Origin: Bacteroidales bacterium
GTDB taxonomy: Bacteria > Bacteroidota > Bacteroidia > Bacteroidales > Muribaculaceae
Assembly: GCA_900769345.1 (NCBI GenBank)
Contig: CAAGGJ010000067.1
Coordinates: 1-42,771 of the forward strand
Direction: 5' to 3'
Length of the DNA stretch: 42,771 nucleotides
A program made the position numbers and the translations under genes. Below are positions 26,901 to 34,567 of this stretch, piece by piece (the stretch's first letter is position 1; each line of letters begins with the position of its first letter). The notes under the pieces were generated by a model. It was not told where the DNA came from. It searched no databases and saw only the letters and a program-made list of their open reading frames with translations.

Positions 26901-28442
26901 GATGGCAGGGTTGGTGACCTGTGCAAATTGCTGACGGAAATAGTTGAAAAATATCTGCGGACGGTCGGAAATCACAGCGAGCGGAGTGTCGTTGCCCATA
27001 GCAGCCACAGGTTCCTGCGCGAGTGTACACATGGGAATGATGGTGCGGTCGATGTCTTCTTGTCCGAATCCAAACACACGCAGACGCATTTCGTAATCCT
27101 CAACCGAATTGTCCACCTTGCGGCCACTCTTGAGTTTCTCGAGCTGTATGCGGTTGGTTGACAGCCATTTGCGATAAGGGTGTTCGGCGGCAAGTTGTTC
27201 TTTTATCTCGCCATCGTAGTAGATGCGACCTTCTTGAGTGTCGATGAGCAGAATCTTGCCCGGTTCGAGGCGGCCCTTCGACACCACATCGGCGGGTTCG
27301 AAGTCCATCACGCCCACTTCAGAAGCCACCACCATCATGCCGCTCTTGGTGATGGTGTAGCGCGACGGGCGCAGACCGTTGCGGTCGAGCATACCGCCGG
27401 CATAGCGTCCGTCGGAGAACATCAGCGCAGCCGGACCGTCCCATGGCTCCATCAGGATAGAGTAGTATTCGTAGAACGCCTTGAGGTCCTCGCTGATGGG
27501 GTTGCGGTCGTTGAATGACTCTGGTACGAGGATAGCCATAGCTTGTGGCAGCGACATACCCGACATAACCAAAAATTCAAACACATTGTCGAGCGAAGCC
27601 GAGTCGCTCATGTCGGGCTGCACTATAGGCTTTATCTCCTTGATGTCGCCCAATGCCGGTGACGACAGCACTGATTCGCGCGCTTGCATCCAACCGCGAT
27701 TGCCTCGCACGGTGTTGATTTCACCATTGTGGGCAAGCAGACGGAAAGGCTGGGCGAGTTTCCACTTAGGGAATGTGTTGGTGGAGAAACGCGAGTGCAC
27801 CAGTGCCAATCCTGAGGTGAAATAGGCATTAGAGAGGTCGGGGAAGAAGCGGCGTAACTGCCCCGAAGTGAGCATTCCCTTGTATATAATGTCCTTGCTC
27901 GATAGCGAGCAGATGTAGAAATCGTCGTCGTCGATGCGATTTTCGATGCGTTTGCGCACCTTGTAGAGCATACGCTCGAATACGGGCACATCTTCGTCGC
28001 GCACGCCGGTGATAAACACCTGCTTGATGTCGGGCTGCACTTCGCGTGCGCTCACTCCCGGCACATCGTCGGCGGTGGGCACGGTGCGCAGATGCATCAG
28101 TGTGAGCCCTTCGCGCTCCACTTCTTCGATGATGATGGCGAGTATCTCGCTTTGCCTTGCGGCATCTTTAGGCAGAAACACTATGCCTGTGCCGTATTTG
28201 CCTTTTTCGGGCACCGGAATGCCTTGCAATAGAATAAACTCGTGAGGAATCTGCAGCAATATGCCGGCACCGTCGCCGGTCTTGTCGCGAGTCTCTGCAC
28301 CGCGATGCTGCATGTTCTCGAGCACGCGAAGCGCATTGTCTACCAGCGCATGGCTCTTGTTGCCATTGATGTTGACCACCATGCCCACGCCACATGCGTC
28401 GTGCTCGTAACCTTCATAATACAATCCTTTTACCTTTTTCAT
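23955..28442 (-). CDS. gltB: Glutamate synthase large (alpha) subunit
   Basis: Converts glutamine plus 2-oxoglutarate to two glutamates; works with GltD. 1495 residues, full length. The class II glutaminase domain starts at the nucleophile Cys17 (HDACGVGM), which in this family is exposed by removal of a short propeptide, here 16 residues. Order: glutaminase (17-430), central domain (about 470-760), FMN-binding synthase barrel (about 810-1190) and GXGXG beta-helix (about 1240-1450). The 3Fe-4S ligands are Cys1109, Cys1115 and Cys1120 (CLMMRKCNTNTCPVG). A -7 box at 28492-28499 drives the gltB-gltD operon. The ammonium transporter gene amt lies further along, divergently transcribed, with one ATPase gene in between. 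Confidence 0.98.
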   Translation of the reverse strand: MKKVKGLYYEGYEHDACGVGMVVNINGNKSHALVDNALRVLENMQHRGAETRDKTGDGAGILLQIPHEFILLQGIPVPEKGKYGTGIVFLPKDAARQSEILAIIIEEVEREGLTLMHLRTVPTADDVPGVSAREVQPDIKQVFITGVRDEDVPVFERMLYKVRKRIENRIDDDDFYICSLSSKDIIYKGMLTSGQLRRFFPDLSNAYFTSGLALVHSRFSTNTFPKWKLAQPFRLLAHNGEINTVRGNRGWMQARESVLSSPALGDIKEIKPIVQPDMSDSASLDNVFEFLVMSGMSLPQAMAILVPESFNDRNPISEDLKAFYEYYSILMEPWDGPAALMFSDGRYAGGMLDRNGLRPSRYTITKSGMMVVASEVGVMDFEPADVVSKGRLEPGKILLIDTQEGRIYYDGEIKEQLAAEHPYRKWLSTNRIQLEKLKSGRKVDNSVEDYEMRLRVFGFGQEDIDRTIIPMCTLAQEPVAAMGNDTPLAVISDRPQIFFNYFRQQFAQVTNPAIDPIREDLVMSLTEYIGAVGTNILTPDESNCKMVRLPQPVLTNAQLDILCNIRYKGFKTQKLPMVFDITKGESGLRNAIDDLCRRAEESVDSGVNYIILSDRDIDAGHAAIPSLLAVSSVHHYLISVQKRVQTALIVESGEIREVMHAALLLGYGASAICPYMTFAVLDRLVRDHKIQEEYATAEANYIKAVDKGLKKIMSKMGISTIRSYRGAKIFEAIGVSEEVLKKYFGTEISTIGGIGLRDIARDAIRLHDEGFNYKEGDFLQNTGLFSYRKDGIDHAWTPEAIANLQIATRLGSYKKFKEWSASIDNKEHPIFLRDFLGFAKAATPTPLDEVEPVESIVKHFVTGAMSFGALSIEAHEALALAMNKLGTRSNTGEGGEDNARYTQTVDGISLSSKTKQIASGRFGVTTEYLVNAEEIQIKVAQGAKPGEGGQLPGFKVNKIIAKTRNAIPGITLISPPPHHDIYSIEDLAQLIFDLKNVNPTAAVSVKLVAESGVGTIAAGVAKAKADLIVISGAEGGTGASPASSMRFAGISPEIGLAEAQQTLVINGLRNQVRLQTDGQLKTARDVVIMAMLGADEFAFGTLPLIVLGCLMMRKCNTNTCPVGVATQDEKLRAKFRGRYEYVVNFFTFLAQEVREHLSAMGVKKLKDIIGRTDLLQVHSADPNTKQGTIDFSRLLHMEHTDKALYWDRGAFTKIDSVKDLDIIKACRKAIDEKEEINLDYAIKNTDRAVGTMLSGEIARLYGEEGLPDSTINIKFKGSAGQSFGAFVVRGVNLRLEGETNDYFGKGLSGGRISILPPSRSGQDFVAEDNTIAGNTGLYGATAGELYVNGRVGERFGVRNSGATAVIEGAGDHCCEYMTGGRVVVLGTTGRNFAAGMSGGVAYVWDKNHDFDYYCNMDQVEINLVEEASNRKELHELIRQHYLYTGSALARKMLDDWARYIDDFIQIVPIEYKRVLEEEKMRRLQEKIANMQLINN

Positions 28443-28491
28443 CTTACTGAATTTATGTTTAAGTTTTCAGTGTTTTGCTTTCAATTAGCTG

Positions 28492-28499
28492 CAAAAGTA
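28492..28499 (-). promoter_or_regulatory. -7 box of the gltB-gltD operon
   Basis: Minus-strand TACTTTTG, consensus; expected start near 28485 and leader about 43 bases. Upstream is a run of A/T. Confidence 0.5.
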
Positions 28500-28783
28500 G
28501 AAAAAATAATTTAAATATGTAGCATAATTGGTGAAAAATGTTGAAAAATGTGTTTTGTATGCCCCGCCACAGGCGTCTAATCCTGAAAGCGAAAATATAA
28601 TCTAATAAATACTGGATATGCGCAATAAAGTAATCTAAGCAAGACAGGCGCCTGCTGATTGATAGTTTTATGTAAACTCAAGAAAGCAAATACGCGCCAA
28701 TTAATAAGAATGAATATTTGGTAAATTTATTGATTTTGAACATTTTTGCTCTAAAATAAAGCGTTTATTATAGATAAATTTTA
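28500..28783. other. Intergenic DNA between gltB and the ATPase gene
   Basis: The gap between the two divergent genes is 389 bases (28443-28831). It holds the gltB and ATPase promoters. Otherwise there is AT-rich sequence with a CAGGCG motif seen twice (near 28569 and 28654, the second as the palindrome CAGGCGCCTG). No RNA gene recognised. Confidence 0.4.
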
Positions 28784-28817
28784 TATCTTTGTATCCGAAT
28801 ATTTGTCACAAGTGACA
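28784..28817 (+). promoter_or_regulatory. Promoter and palindromic operator-like site of the ATPase gene
   Basis: TATCTTTG (28784-28791) is a full -7 box with an expected start near 28798. Directly downstream lies the perfect inverted repeat TGTCAC-AA-GTGACA (28804-28817), then GTTTTTCGGAAAG and the start codon at 28832. A palindrome at the transcription start is well placed to bind a repressor; that is inference. Confidence 0.5.
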
Positions 28818-28831
28818 GTTTTTCGGAAAGT

Positions 28832-30094
28832 ATGGTAGTAAACAGACATAAATACATCGAGGAGCTGAGTCGTTCAAAGAACAACGGCCTCATCAAGATA
28901 ATCACAGGCATAAGACGCGCGGGTAAGTCGTTCCTGCTAAAAAAACTCTTTCGCCAGCATCTATTGGAAGTGGGAGTGAAAGATGACCATATACTTGTCA
29001 TAGATATGGAGAACAGGAAGAACAGAGAGTTCAGAAATCCCGACTATCTGTTAGACTGGGTGGAGAAGAAGATGGTAGATGATGAAACTTATTACATTAT
29101 CATCGACGAGGTGCAAGATGTGGAAGACTTCGTAGAGGTACTCTCTTCTTTGTCGGTCACCGAAGGTGTGGATGTGTATGTTACAGGCTCAAACTCGCGT
29201 TTTCTGTCCTCTGATGTGGTAACTGAATTTCGAGGCAGAGGTGATGAGATACATGTGTGGCCACTGTCGTTCAAGGAGTTTATGACGGCGTATGACGGTT
29301 CGAAAGAGGATGGATGGGCAGAATACAGACTGTATGGAGGTCTGCCACAGCTACTCACTCAAGTTGGGGATGAAAAGAAGGCAAATTTCTTGCGTCGTCT
29401 TTACCGCACTGTATATCTTCGTGATATCTATGAACGCAACAACATTGAACTGAAAGCCGAATTTGAGGAGTTGTCGAAGGCCGTAGCATCCAGTATAGGG
29501 GCACCTGTCAATGCTTTGAATATAGCCAATACGTTCAAGTCGGTAAGCAATGTGCAGAGTATTACAGACAAGACGGTGTCAGCTTATCTGGGATATATGC
29601 AAGATGCTTTCCTGCTGGAGAAATCGGAGAGATATGACATCAAGGGTAGGAAATACATTGGTTCCCTGTCAAAGTATTATTTTCAAGACGTAGGTCTGAG
29701 GAACGCCATTCTGTCGTTCCGTCAGAGCGAGCCGACCCATATCATGGAGAACATCATCTACAATGAGATGCGTATGCGCGGATGGCTGGTAGATGTTGGC
29801 AATATAAACCACCGTGTGAGGAATATGGAAGGCAAGCAGCAAAGAGTGACGTTGGAAGTGGATTTTGTCTGCAACAAAGGGAGCGAGCGAATCTACATCC
29901 AATCGGCATGGCGTATGCCTGATGCCGAGAAGATGGAACAGGAAAAACGATCGCTGCGTTTGGTGGGTGACTCTTTCCGTAAACTGTTGGTCGTAGGAGA
30001 ACATACAAAGCAGTGGAGCGACGAAAACGGTATTCAGATAATGAGTATTTATGATTTCTTGCTTGACTGGCAAAACACAGAAAAACACCGATAA
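28832..30094 (+). CDS. AAA+ ATPase with C-terminal DUF4143 domain
   Basis: 420-residue ATP-binding protein of the large, poorly understood Bacteroidota AAA/DUF4143 group. Walker A GIRRAGKS (26-33), Walker B YIIIDEVQ (88-95), sensor-like TGSNSR (118-123) and FRGRGDE (133-139) are all present. The DUF4143 part covers about 190-400, with EVDFVCNKGSERIYIQSAWRM, where the E-x-K of a PD-(D/E)XK active site is replaced by QSA, as in one common subgroup; the remnant at 12082 keeps E-V-K. No signal peptide. Codon choice, with AGA and AGG arginine codons, differs from the flanking nitrogen genes and suggests a gene acquired between gltB and amt. Cellular role unknown; toxin-antitoxin or phage links proposed for such ATPases are not shown here. 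Confidence 0.88.
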   Translation: MVVNRHKYIEELSRSKNNGLIKIITGIRRAGKSFLLKKLFRQHLLEVGVKDDHILVIDMENRKNREFRNPDYLLDWVEKKMVDDETYYIIIDEVQDVEDFVEVLSSLSVTEGVDVYVTGSNSRFLSSDVVTEFRGRGDEIHVWPLSFKEFMTAYDGSKEDGWAEYRLYGGLPQLLTQVGDEKKANFLRRLYRTVYLRDIYERNNIELKAEFEELSKAVASSIGAPVNALNIANTFKSVSNVQSITDKTVSAYLGYMQDAFLLEKSERYDIKGRKYIGSLSKYYFQDVGLRNAILSFRQSEPTHIMENIIYNEMRMRGWLVDVGNINHRVRNMEGKQQRVTLEVDFVCNKGSERIYIQSAWRMPDAEKMEQEKRSLRLVGDSFRKLLVVGEHTKQWSDENGIQIMSIYDFLLDWQNTEKHR

Positions 30095-30327
30095 CACATT
30101 ATCACGCAACACACTCCGATATCGAAATCCGATTATATTAGTAACAAACTATAATAGGTTAACAGGAAGAATTAGTGCGATTTCGCTGTTGTAACAGGTG
30201 AAATCTACATTTTTCCTGTATGCCGTCATTTACCTTTTTTCTTGCTGTGCGCTTTGCTCCACAAGTGCATTTTGGGGTCGCAAAAAGCAATAATTTTCAT
30301 AAAATCGCAAACAAATTGCTGTAATTC
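30095..30327. other. Intergenic DNA between ATPase gene and amt promoter
   Basis: The whole gap is 353 bases (30095-30447). It contains a 5-bp hairpin over the ATPase stop (GATAA-CACA-TTATC, 30091-30104), AT-rich sequence and the amt promoter. No strong terminator or RNA gene seen. Confidence 0.4.
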
Positions 30328-30358
30328 TTGCAATATTAGTTGCAATTATTTATCTTTG
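30328..30358 (+). promoter_or_regulatory. Promoter of amt with TTGCAA repeat
   Basis: TTG at 30328-30330 and TATCTTTG at 30351-30358, spacing 20, is a near-ideal Bacteroidota promoter. The self-complementary hexamer TTGCAA occurs at 30328-30333 and 30340-30345, 12 bases apart and overlapping the -33 element, so it is a candidate regulator site for nitrogen control. Confidence 0.65.
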
Positions 30359-30447
30359 CGTCGAAATTAGTTACAAATGATCTATAGAATAATAGTTTTG
30401 TGAGCATAATGATATAATTAAGGTAAAAAAGATAAATTTTAGGTTTT

Positions 30448-31878
30448 ATGAAGATTAAGAAGAGATGGTTTGTGCTGTTTTGCTTCACGGCAATATTCAG
30501 CCTGATGGGACTATTTGCAACAGAGAGTGCGGGCGACTTTAGCTTGCCCGATGGTTTGACGGCGCGTGATTATGCCAATGTGGCTTGGATGATAACTGCC
30601 ACAATATTTGTGCTGATGATGACTCCGGGTCTGGCATTTTTCTATGGTGGTATGGTGCGAGCCAAGAATGTGATCAGCACCATGCTCCAGAGCTTTATAG
30701 TGATGGGCGTGGTGAGTGTGATATGGGTGGTATTTGGCTTTGGGCTCGCCTTTGGCGATGACATTGGCGGAGTGATAGGCAACCCGATGCATTTCCTGAT
30801 GTTTAACAATGTGGGATGCGCTAATATGACGGGTGCCGACGCCAGTCAGATAGGAATAGCCACTACCACCATACCCCTGGCGTTGTTTGCTCTCTTTCAG
30901 ATGAAGTTCGCCATCATCACTCCGTCGCTCATTACCGGCTCGTTTGCCGAGCGAGTGAAGTTCTCGGGCTACGTCATCTTTATGATACTTTGGGTGATAG
31001 TGGTATATTGCCCATTGGCTCACTGGACGTGGCACCCTGAGGGATTCTTGGTGAAGATGCATGTTCACGACTTTGCCGGAGGTATAGTGGTGCATGCAGC
31101 CAGTGGTGTGGCGGCGCTTGCCGGAGCACTTTATTTGGGACCACGACGCAACGAAGATGGTAAGGCAGCCAACATACCGTTTGTGCTTCTCGGAGCGGCA
31201 TTGTTGTGGTTGGGATGGTTTGGATTTAACGGCGGAAGTTCGCTGGCAGCCGACGGAATAGCCATTGCGGCATTTCTCAATACCAATACGGCAGCAGCCA
31301 CAGCCATGGTGGCATGGATATTCTTCGACTGCGTGCTCGGGCGCCGCCCGTCGGCACAAGGAGCTGCTGTGGCAGCCGTGGTGGGACTCGTGGCTATCAC
31401 GCCTTGCGCAGGATGGGTGAGCGTGGGCGAGAGCATGTTCATTGCCTTCGTGATAGCTCTGATTTGCAACATAGCAGTCACTTATAAAGCTAAGAAACAC
31501 ATGTTCGACGATGCACTCGATGTGATGCCTACCCACGGACTTGGAGGTATAGTAGGCAGCATATTCACAGGCGTTTTCGCTTATAGATATTTCTTCCCCG
31601 ATGCAGCTACAGCCGAGATTACGCATTGGCAATTCTTCTTGAATCATGTGTTGGGCGTGATGATAGTGTGTGGCTACACTTTCGTAGTGTCGTATGCACT
31701 CTATTGGCTCACAGGCAAGATGGTGCGTTTGAGGGTTTCGGCAAAGAGTGAGCGAATAGGGCTCGACGTGTCGCAGCATAGCGAGGTCTACGGCTTGGAT
31801 GCCCTCGGTCAGCACACCGAACTCGATGAGGAGGTGCCCACCGAACAAGAGTGGAACGCAAGCATCGGCGAAAATTAA
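30448..31878 (+). CDS. amt: Ammonium transporter
   Basis: Amt/MEP/Rh-family channel for ammonium uptake, inner membrane. 476 residues with about 11 membrane helices after an N-terminal hydrophobic/signal segment (7-25). The family signature DFAGGIVVHAASG holds Asp208 and pore His216; the second pore His363 is in MPTHGLGG. The cytoplasmic C-terminal tail (about 435-476) is long and acidic, with a GLDVSQHSEVYG motif typical of Amt tails that contact PII proteins. No glnK gene follows, although it commonly accompanies amt. It probably works with GltBD encoded nearby. Ends at the terminator at 31952-31990. Confidence 0.96.
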   Translation: MKIKKRWFVLFCFTAIFSLMGLFATESAGDFSLPDGLTARDYANVAWMITATIFVLMMTPGLAFFYGGMVRAKNVISTMLQSFIVMGVVSVIWVVFGFGLAFGDDIGGVIGNPMHFLMFNNVGCANMTGADASQIGIATTTIPLALFALFQMKFAIITPSLITGSFAERVKFSGYVIFMILWVIVVYCPLAHWTWHPEGFLVKMHVHDFAGGIVVHAASGVAALAGALYLGPRRNEDGKAANIPFVLLGAALLWLGWFGFNGGSSLAADGIAIAAFLNTNTAAATAMVAWIFFDCVLGRRPSAQGAAVAAVVGLVAITPCAGWVSVGESMFIAFVIALICNIAVTYKAKKHMFDDALDVMPTHGLGGIVGSIFTGVFAYRYFFPDAATAEITHWQFFLNHVLGVMIVCGYTFVVSYALYWLTGKMVRLRVSAKSERIGLDVSQHSEVYGLDALGQHTELDEEVPTEQEWNASIGEN

Positions 31879-31951
31879 GGCTACTGACACATACATAGTT
31901 TTCAGTTTTAATTTGCGAAGGCACAGTCAATAGTGCCTGATGCAGATTTAG

Positions 31952-31990
31952 GCGATGCGACGCAGTGATTGCGACGCATCGCTGATTTTT
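31952..31990 (+). terminator. Terminator of amt
   Basis: A 13-position stem (31952-31964 with 31970-31982, one mismatch), 5-base loop, then TGATTTTT. A smaller hairpin GGCAC/GTGCC (31920-31937) precedes it. Confidence 0.8.
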
Positions 31991-32054
31991 CGGTAGCCCG
32001 ATGACGATGTTTGCTGTTGTCACTCTGAGAGTTCGGTGGTGACAGCTCCTTATT

Positions 32055-32351
32055 TTATTCCAAATAGTGGCGTAGGGTGATAATGGGGTGATAGAAGAGC
32101 ATACGCGGCCCGCACCAGCGCATCACTTGGCGAATCTTTTCGCGCTGCTCCGGAGCGTAGCAATGCACCGGGCAGCGTTTGCACGATGTCTTTTTTTCAC
32201 CGAAGCGGCAATAAGAGAGCCGACGACGGGCATATTCGAGCAGGTCGGCATACTCTTGTGGCAGTGTGTCGCTGTGCAGGCGTTTGCTGCAGTAGAGGCG
32301 TATCATCAGTTCGATGATATCTTTTTCTTTTTCGATTCGCGATTTTTTCAT
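32055..32351 (-). CDS. YgbA-like nitrous-oxide-stimulated promoter family protein
   Basis: 98 residues from the ATG at 32351 (MKKSRIEKEKDIIEL). Longer starts at 32384 and 32402 lie upstream of the -7 box at 32372-32379, so the short form is preferred. The Cys pattern YCSKRLH ... SYCRFGEKKTSCKRCPVHCY with following RMLFYHPI matches the small Cys-rich family that includes E. coli YgbA, whose gene responds to nitric oxide through NsrR. The cysteines probably bind metal. No NsrR-like site could be recognised here. Divergent from the flavin reductase gene. Confidence 0.8.
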   Translation of the reverse strand: MKKSRIEKEKDIIELMIRLYCSKRLHSDTLPQEYADLLEYARRRLSYCRFGEKKTSCKRCPVHCYAPEQREKIRQVMRWCGPRMLFYHPIITLRHYLE

Positions 32352-32371
32352 ATCAGGTGTTATTATGGCTG

Positions 32372-32379
32372 CAAATTTA
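32372..32379 (-). promoter_or_regulatory. -7 box of the YgbA-like gene
   Basis: Minus-strand TAAATTTG, consensus; expected start near 32365, leaving about 14 bases before the ATG at 32351. Confidence 0.45.
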
Positions 32380-32514
32380 GGCATAATTATCGGCAAATGC
32401 ATGATGCCACTTGTGCCTTTGGCAAATATTGTGTAATTTTAGTTCGCCTTTAGGGCAGTAATTATGCCAAACGATTAAAAAAACGAACCAACTGTATTAT
32501 ACTCCGTAACAACT

Positions 32515-33078
32515 ATGAAGAGTTTTCAACCAAAACCATGGGTGGCACCGCAGCCGGTGCTGATAATAGGCACCTACGATGCCGATGGCAATGCCAATGC
32601 TATGAATGCCGCTTGGGGCGGACAATGGGATGCCAATGAGATAGTGATATCGATGGGCGCGCACGCCACTACCGAAAATCTCGATAATTGCGGCGATTTC
32701 ACCGTGGCTTTCGCTACTGTCGACACTATGGTGGCTGCCGACTTTGTGGGAATTGTCAGCGCCCGCAAAGATAAAGACAAGATGAAGAAAACCGGATGGA
32801 CCATCTCGCGTGCCGAGCATGTCAATGCGCCTGTTTTCGGCAATTTTCCCATGACTATAGAGTGCCGTATAGAGCAGAAACTCGATGTGTCGGAAACCGG
32901 ATATTACATTGTGGCAGAAATTGTTAACATCCTTGTGGATGAACGCTACATAGGTGAGGACGGATTGCCGGACATTGCTAAGATGAACCTAATCTCGTTC
33001 GACCCTGTGCATCACACCTACATTAAGCTCGGCGACACCATTGGCAATGCTTTCTCGGTGGGAAAACAGTTGAAATAA
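32515..33078 (+). CDS. Flavin reductase-like FMN-binding protein
   Basis: 187-residue cytoplasmic protein of the flavin-reductase-like split-barrel family (DIM6/NTAB type). Visible motifs: PQPVLIIGTYDADGNANAMNAAWGGQW at the N-terminus, a usual FMN phosphate region, then ENLDNCGDFTVAF, and the C-terminal DPVHHTYIKLGDTIGNAFSVGK. Such proteins reduce free or bound flavin with NAD(P)H or act on small aromatic/quinone substrates. The gene starts 164 bases from the divergent YgbA-like gene and is followed 22 bases later by a DUF1294 gene. Partial promoter match TTG-N20-TAATTTTA at 32411-32441. Confidence 0.88.
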   Translation: MKSFQPKPWVAPQPVLIIGTYDADGNANAMNAAWGGQWDANEIVISMGAHATTENLDNCGDFTVAFATVDTMVAADFVGIVSARKDKDKMKKTGWTISRAEHVNAPVFGNFPMTIECRIEQKLDVSETGYYIVAEIVNILVDERYIGEDGLPDIAKMNLISFDPVHHTYIKLGDTIGNAFSVGKQLK

Positions 33079-33100
33079 CGCTAAAATTGCCGACTTATAT

Positions 33101-33370
33101 ATGAATCTACACGCTCTGATTATGTATTATCTGCTTACAATGAATGTGGTGGCATTTGCTGCATTCGGCATCGATAAATACAAAGCCAAGCGCGGTCTCT
33201 GGCGCATCTCGGAGGCCACATTGCTGCTGCTCGCCGTGGCGGGCGGCAGCATAGGCGCGCTCATGGGAATGCGCATCTGGCACCACAAGACGCAGCACGC
33301 CAAATTCCGCTACGGCCTGCCGCTGATAATTTTAGCCCAGATAGCTCTAATCTACTATCTGCATCCATAA
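33101..33370 (+). CDS. DUF1294 small membrane protein
   Basis: 89 residues with three hydrophobic helices (about 4-22, 40-56 and 70-86). DKYKAKRGLWRISEATLLLLAVAGGSIGALMGM followed by HHKTQHAKFRYGLP is diagnostic for DUF1294 (YdfI/YdzA-like). Function unknown. It begins 22 bases after the flavin reductase gene and shares its transcript, which ends at the hairpin at 33379-33426. Confidence 0.9.
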   Translation: MNLHALIMYYLLTMNVVAFAAFGIDKYKAKRGLWRISEATLLLLAVAGGSIGALMGMRIWHHKTQHAKFRYGLPLIILAQIALIYYLHP

Positions 33371-33378
33371 CCAACTGC

Positions 33379-33426
33379 AAGCGAGTGCGATATCCCGGTG
33401 TTCTACCCGAAATTTCGCACTCGCTT
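33379..33426 (+). terminator. Terminator-like hairpin after the DUF1294 gene
   Basis: Perfect 12-bp stem (33379-33390 with 33415-33426) with a 24-base loop 8 bases past the stop. The downstream T-run is poor (ATCTGTTAT), so efficiency is uncertain. From here to 33617 I see only one further hairpin (CCATCTTA/TAAGATGG, 33541-33575) and no gene. Confidence 0.6.
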
Positions 33427-33617
33427 ATCTGTTATATAAATTATTTGCTTTAGGAGACCTCAGCACCGAAAGGCGTAAGATTAACGCCACCGGCTTGGCA
33501 TTAAAATGCATCCGCCCGTAGGCACGAGTTCCTTAGCATATCCATCTTATGGGAAATCGATTCTTTCTTAAGATGGTAATGTCTGATTTGTCTTTTGAGA
33601 CTTCCCTGATGGAGAAA

Positions 33618-34421
33618 TCAACTTTTTAGGCGGCTGAAAAGATAGTTGTAGATAATCTTCACCTCGTGGTCCATGCGTGGCACGGGCACAACATAGTAAT
33701 TCTTGAATTCCGGATGGAGCACCACCAGATTCATACGGCTAATTTTCAAACCGTATTTTGTTTCCACCATGTGGCGATAGAGGTTTTGCTGCAGACAATA
33801 GTGGAAATACGATGTGTCGCTAAGGTGTTCCATCCCATTGATGCCGTTTGCCCACTTGTTTCTCTCGTTTTTGTCGACTTTCTTGCTGCGTTTCCAGTCG
33901 TAGAGTTCATAAGAACCGTCGTTGCATTGGCAAATAAGGTCGATGCTTCCCGCCATCTTCACATCATCGTCGTAGACACACCACTCGGTGCGAAACGGAG
34001 TGAATTTTACACTGTTCTTGAAGTTCTCGAAGTGTTGCCACTCCTTGCTCAAGTCCACGGTCTTGTTGCTCGTAACATAAGTGCCCACATAGGATATGGG
34101 GCGCACCATTGTGTCGGGTTCGATGCCGTTGCACAAGTATTCCTCTATCATTCGGTGCAAGTGAGTGCCTTTCTGGCTCTCGAGCGAGGCGTTGCATGCC
34201 CATTCGTCGCGCAAAATTGCCGCTTTGCGCTGGTCGTTGAATGTTTTTCGCATACTCCAATACTCGGCATCAAATTCCTTGAAGAAATGCTTCACCACAT
34301 TGCTCACAGGCGTCATTTCGCCCACTCCGGTCACGGTGTAGGTGTGTGTGGTTTCTTCAAAACTTATCTTATTATCTTGAGTGAATGATATTGCTGATCC
34401 GTTGATGTTCTTTTTCTGCAT
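33618..34421 (-). CDS. PD-(D/E)XK nuclease of RecB/MGME1-like type
   Basis: 267 residues, no signal peptide. The nuclease core is complete: GTHLHRMIEEYL with His87/His89 and Glu94 (motif I), GSIDLIC with Asp161, YELYDWKRSK with Asp175-x-Lys177, and QQNLY giving Q211-x3-Y215. This order, with the N-terminal T-P-V-S-x-V segment, is seen in the RecB/Cas4-like single-strand exonucleases and in the mitochondrial MGME1 group. No cas, recB-helicase or phage gene is near, so it is an orphan. No consensus -7 box was found upstream. Role in DNA repair, phage or plasmid processing cannot be chosen from sequence. Shorter cryptic start sites are not favoured. Confidence 0.82.
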   Translation of the reverse strand: MQKKNINGSAISFTQDNKISFEETTHTYTVTGVGEMTPVSNVVKHFFKEFDAEYWSMRKTFNDQRKAAILRDEWACNASLESQKGTHLHRMIEEYLCNGIEPDTMVRPISYVGTYVTSNKTVDLSKEWQHFENFKNSVKFTPFRTEWCVYDDDVKMAGSIDLICQCNDGSYELYDWKRSKKVDKNERNKWANGINGMEHLSDTSYFHYCLQQNLYRHMVETKYGLKISRMNLVVLHPEFKNYYVVPVPRMDHEVKIIYNYLFSRLKS

Positions 34422-34567
34422 AGTATTGTATGTAAATTAAAAACTTATAAACCTAAAACATTAAGATATATAAATCAATAGTATAAATTATTAATCTCAA
34501 ATACGGCAAAAATGCCAATCCGCGAAGCCACAACGGCTCCGCTTCGAAAAAGTGACTGCAAATATTG

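Noticed and set aside
30511..31896. 461-codon open frame on minus opposite amt
   Set aside because: Antisense shadow of amt; low-complexity His/Ser-rich translation and no start context.
32010..32044. Second hairpin (GCTGT ... ACAGC) between amt and the YgbA-like gene as a terminator
   Set aside because: The stem depends on several G-U pairs and a T-run is lacking; not listed as a feature.
33427..33617. RNA gene or riboswitch in the gap after the DUF1294 gene
   Set aside because: One 8-bp hairpin is seen but no known RNA pattern, promoter or T-run.
33618..34421. Cas4 or a phage-encoded exonuclease
   Set aside because: No iron-sulfur cysteine set of Cas4, no cas or phage genes nearby; kept as orphan nuclease.
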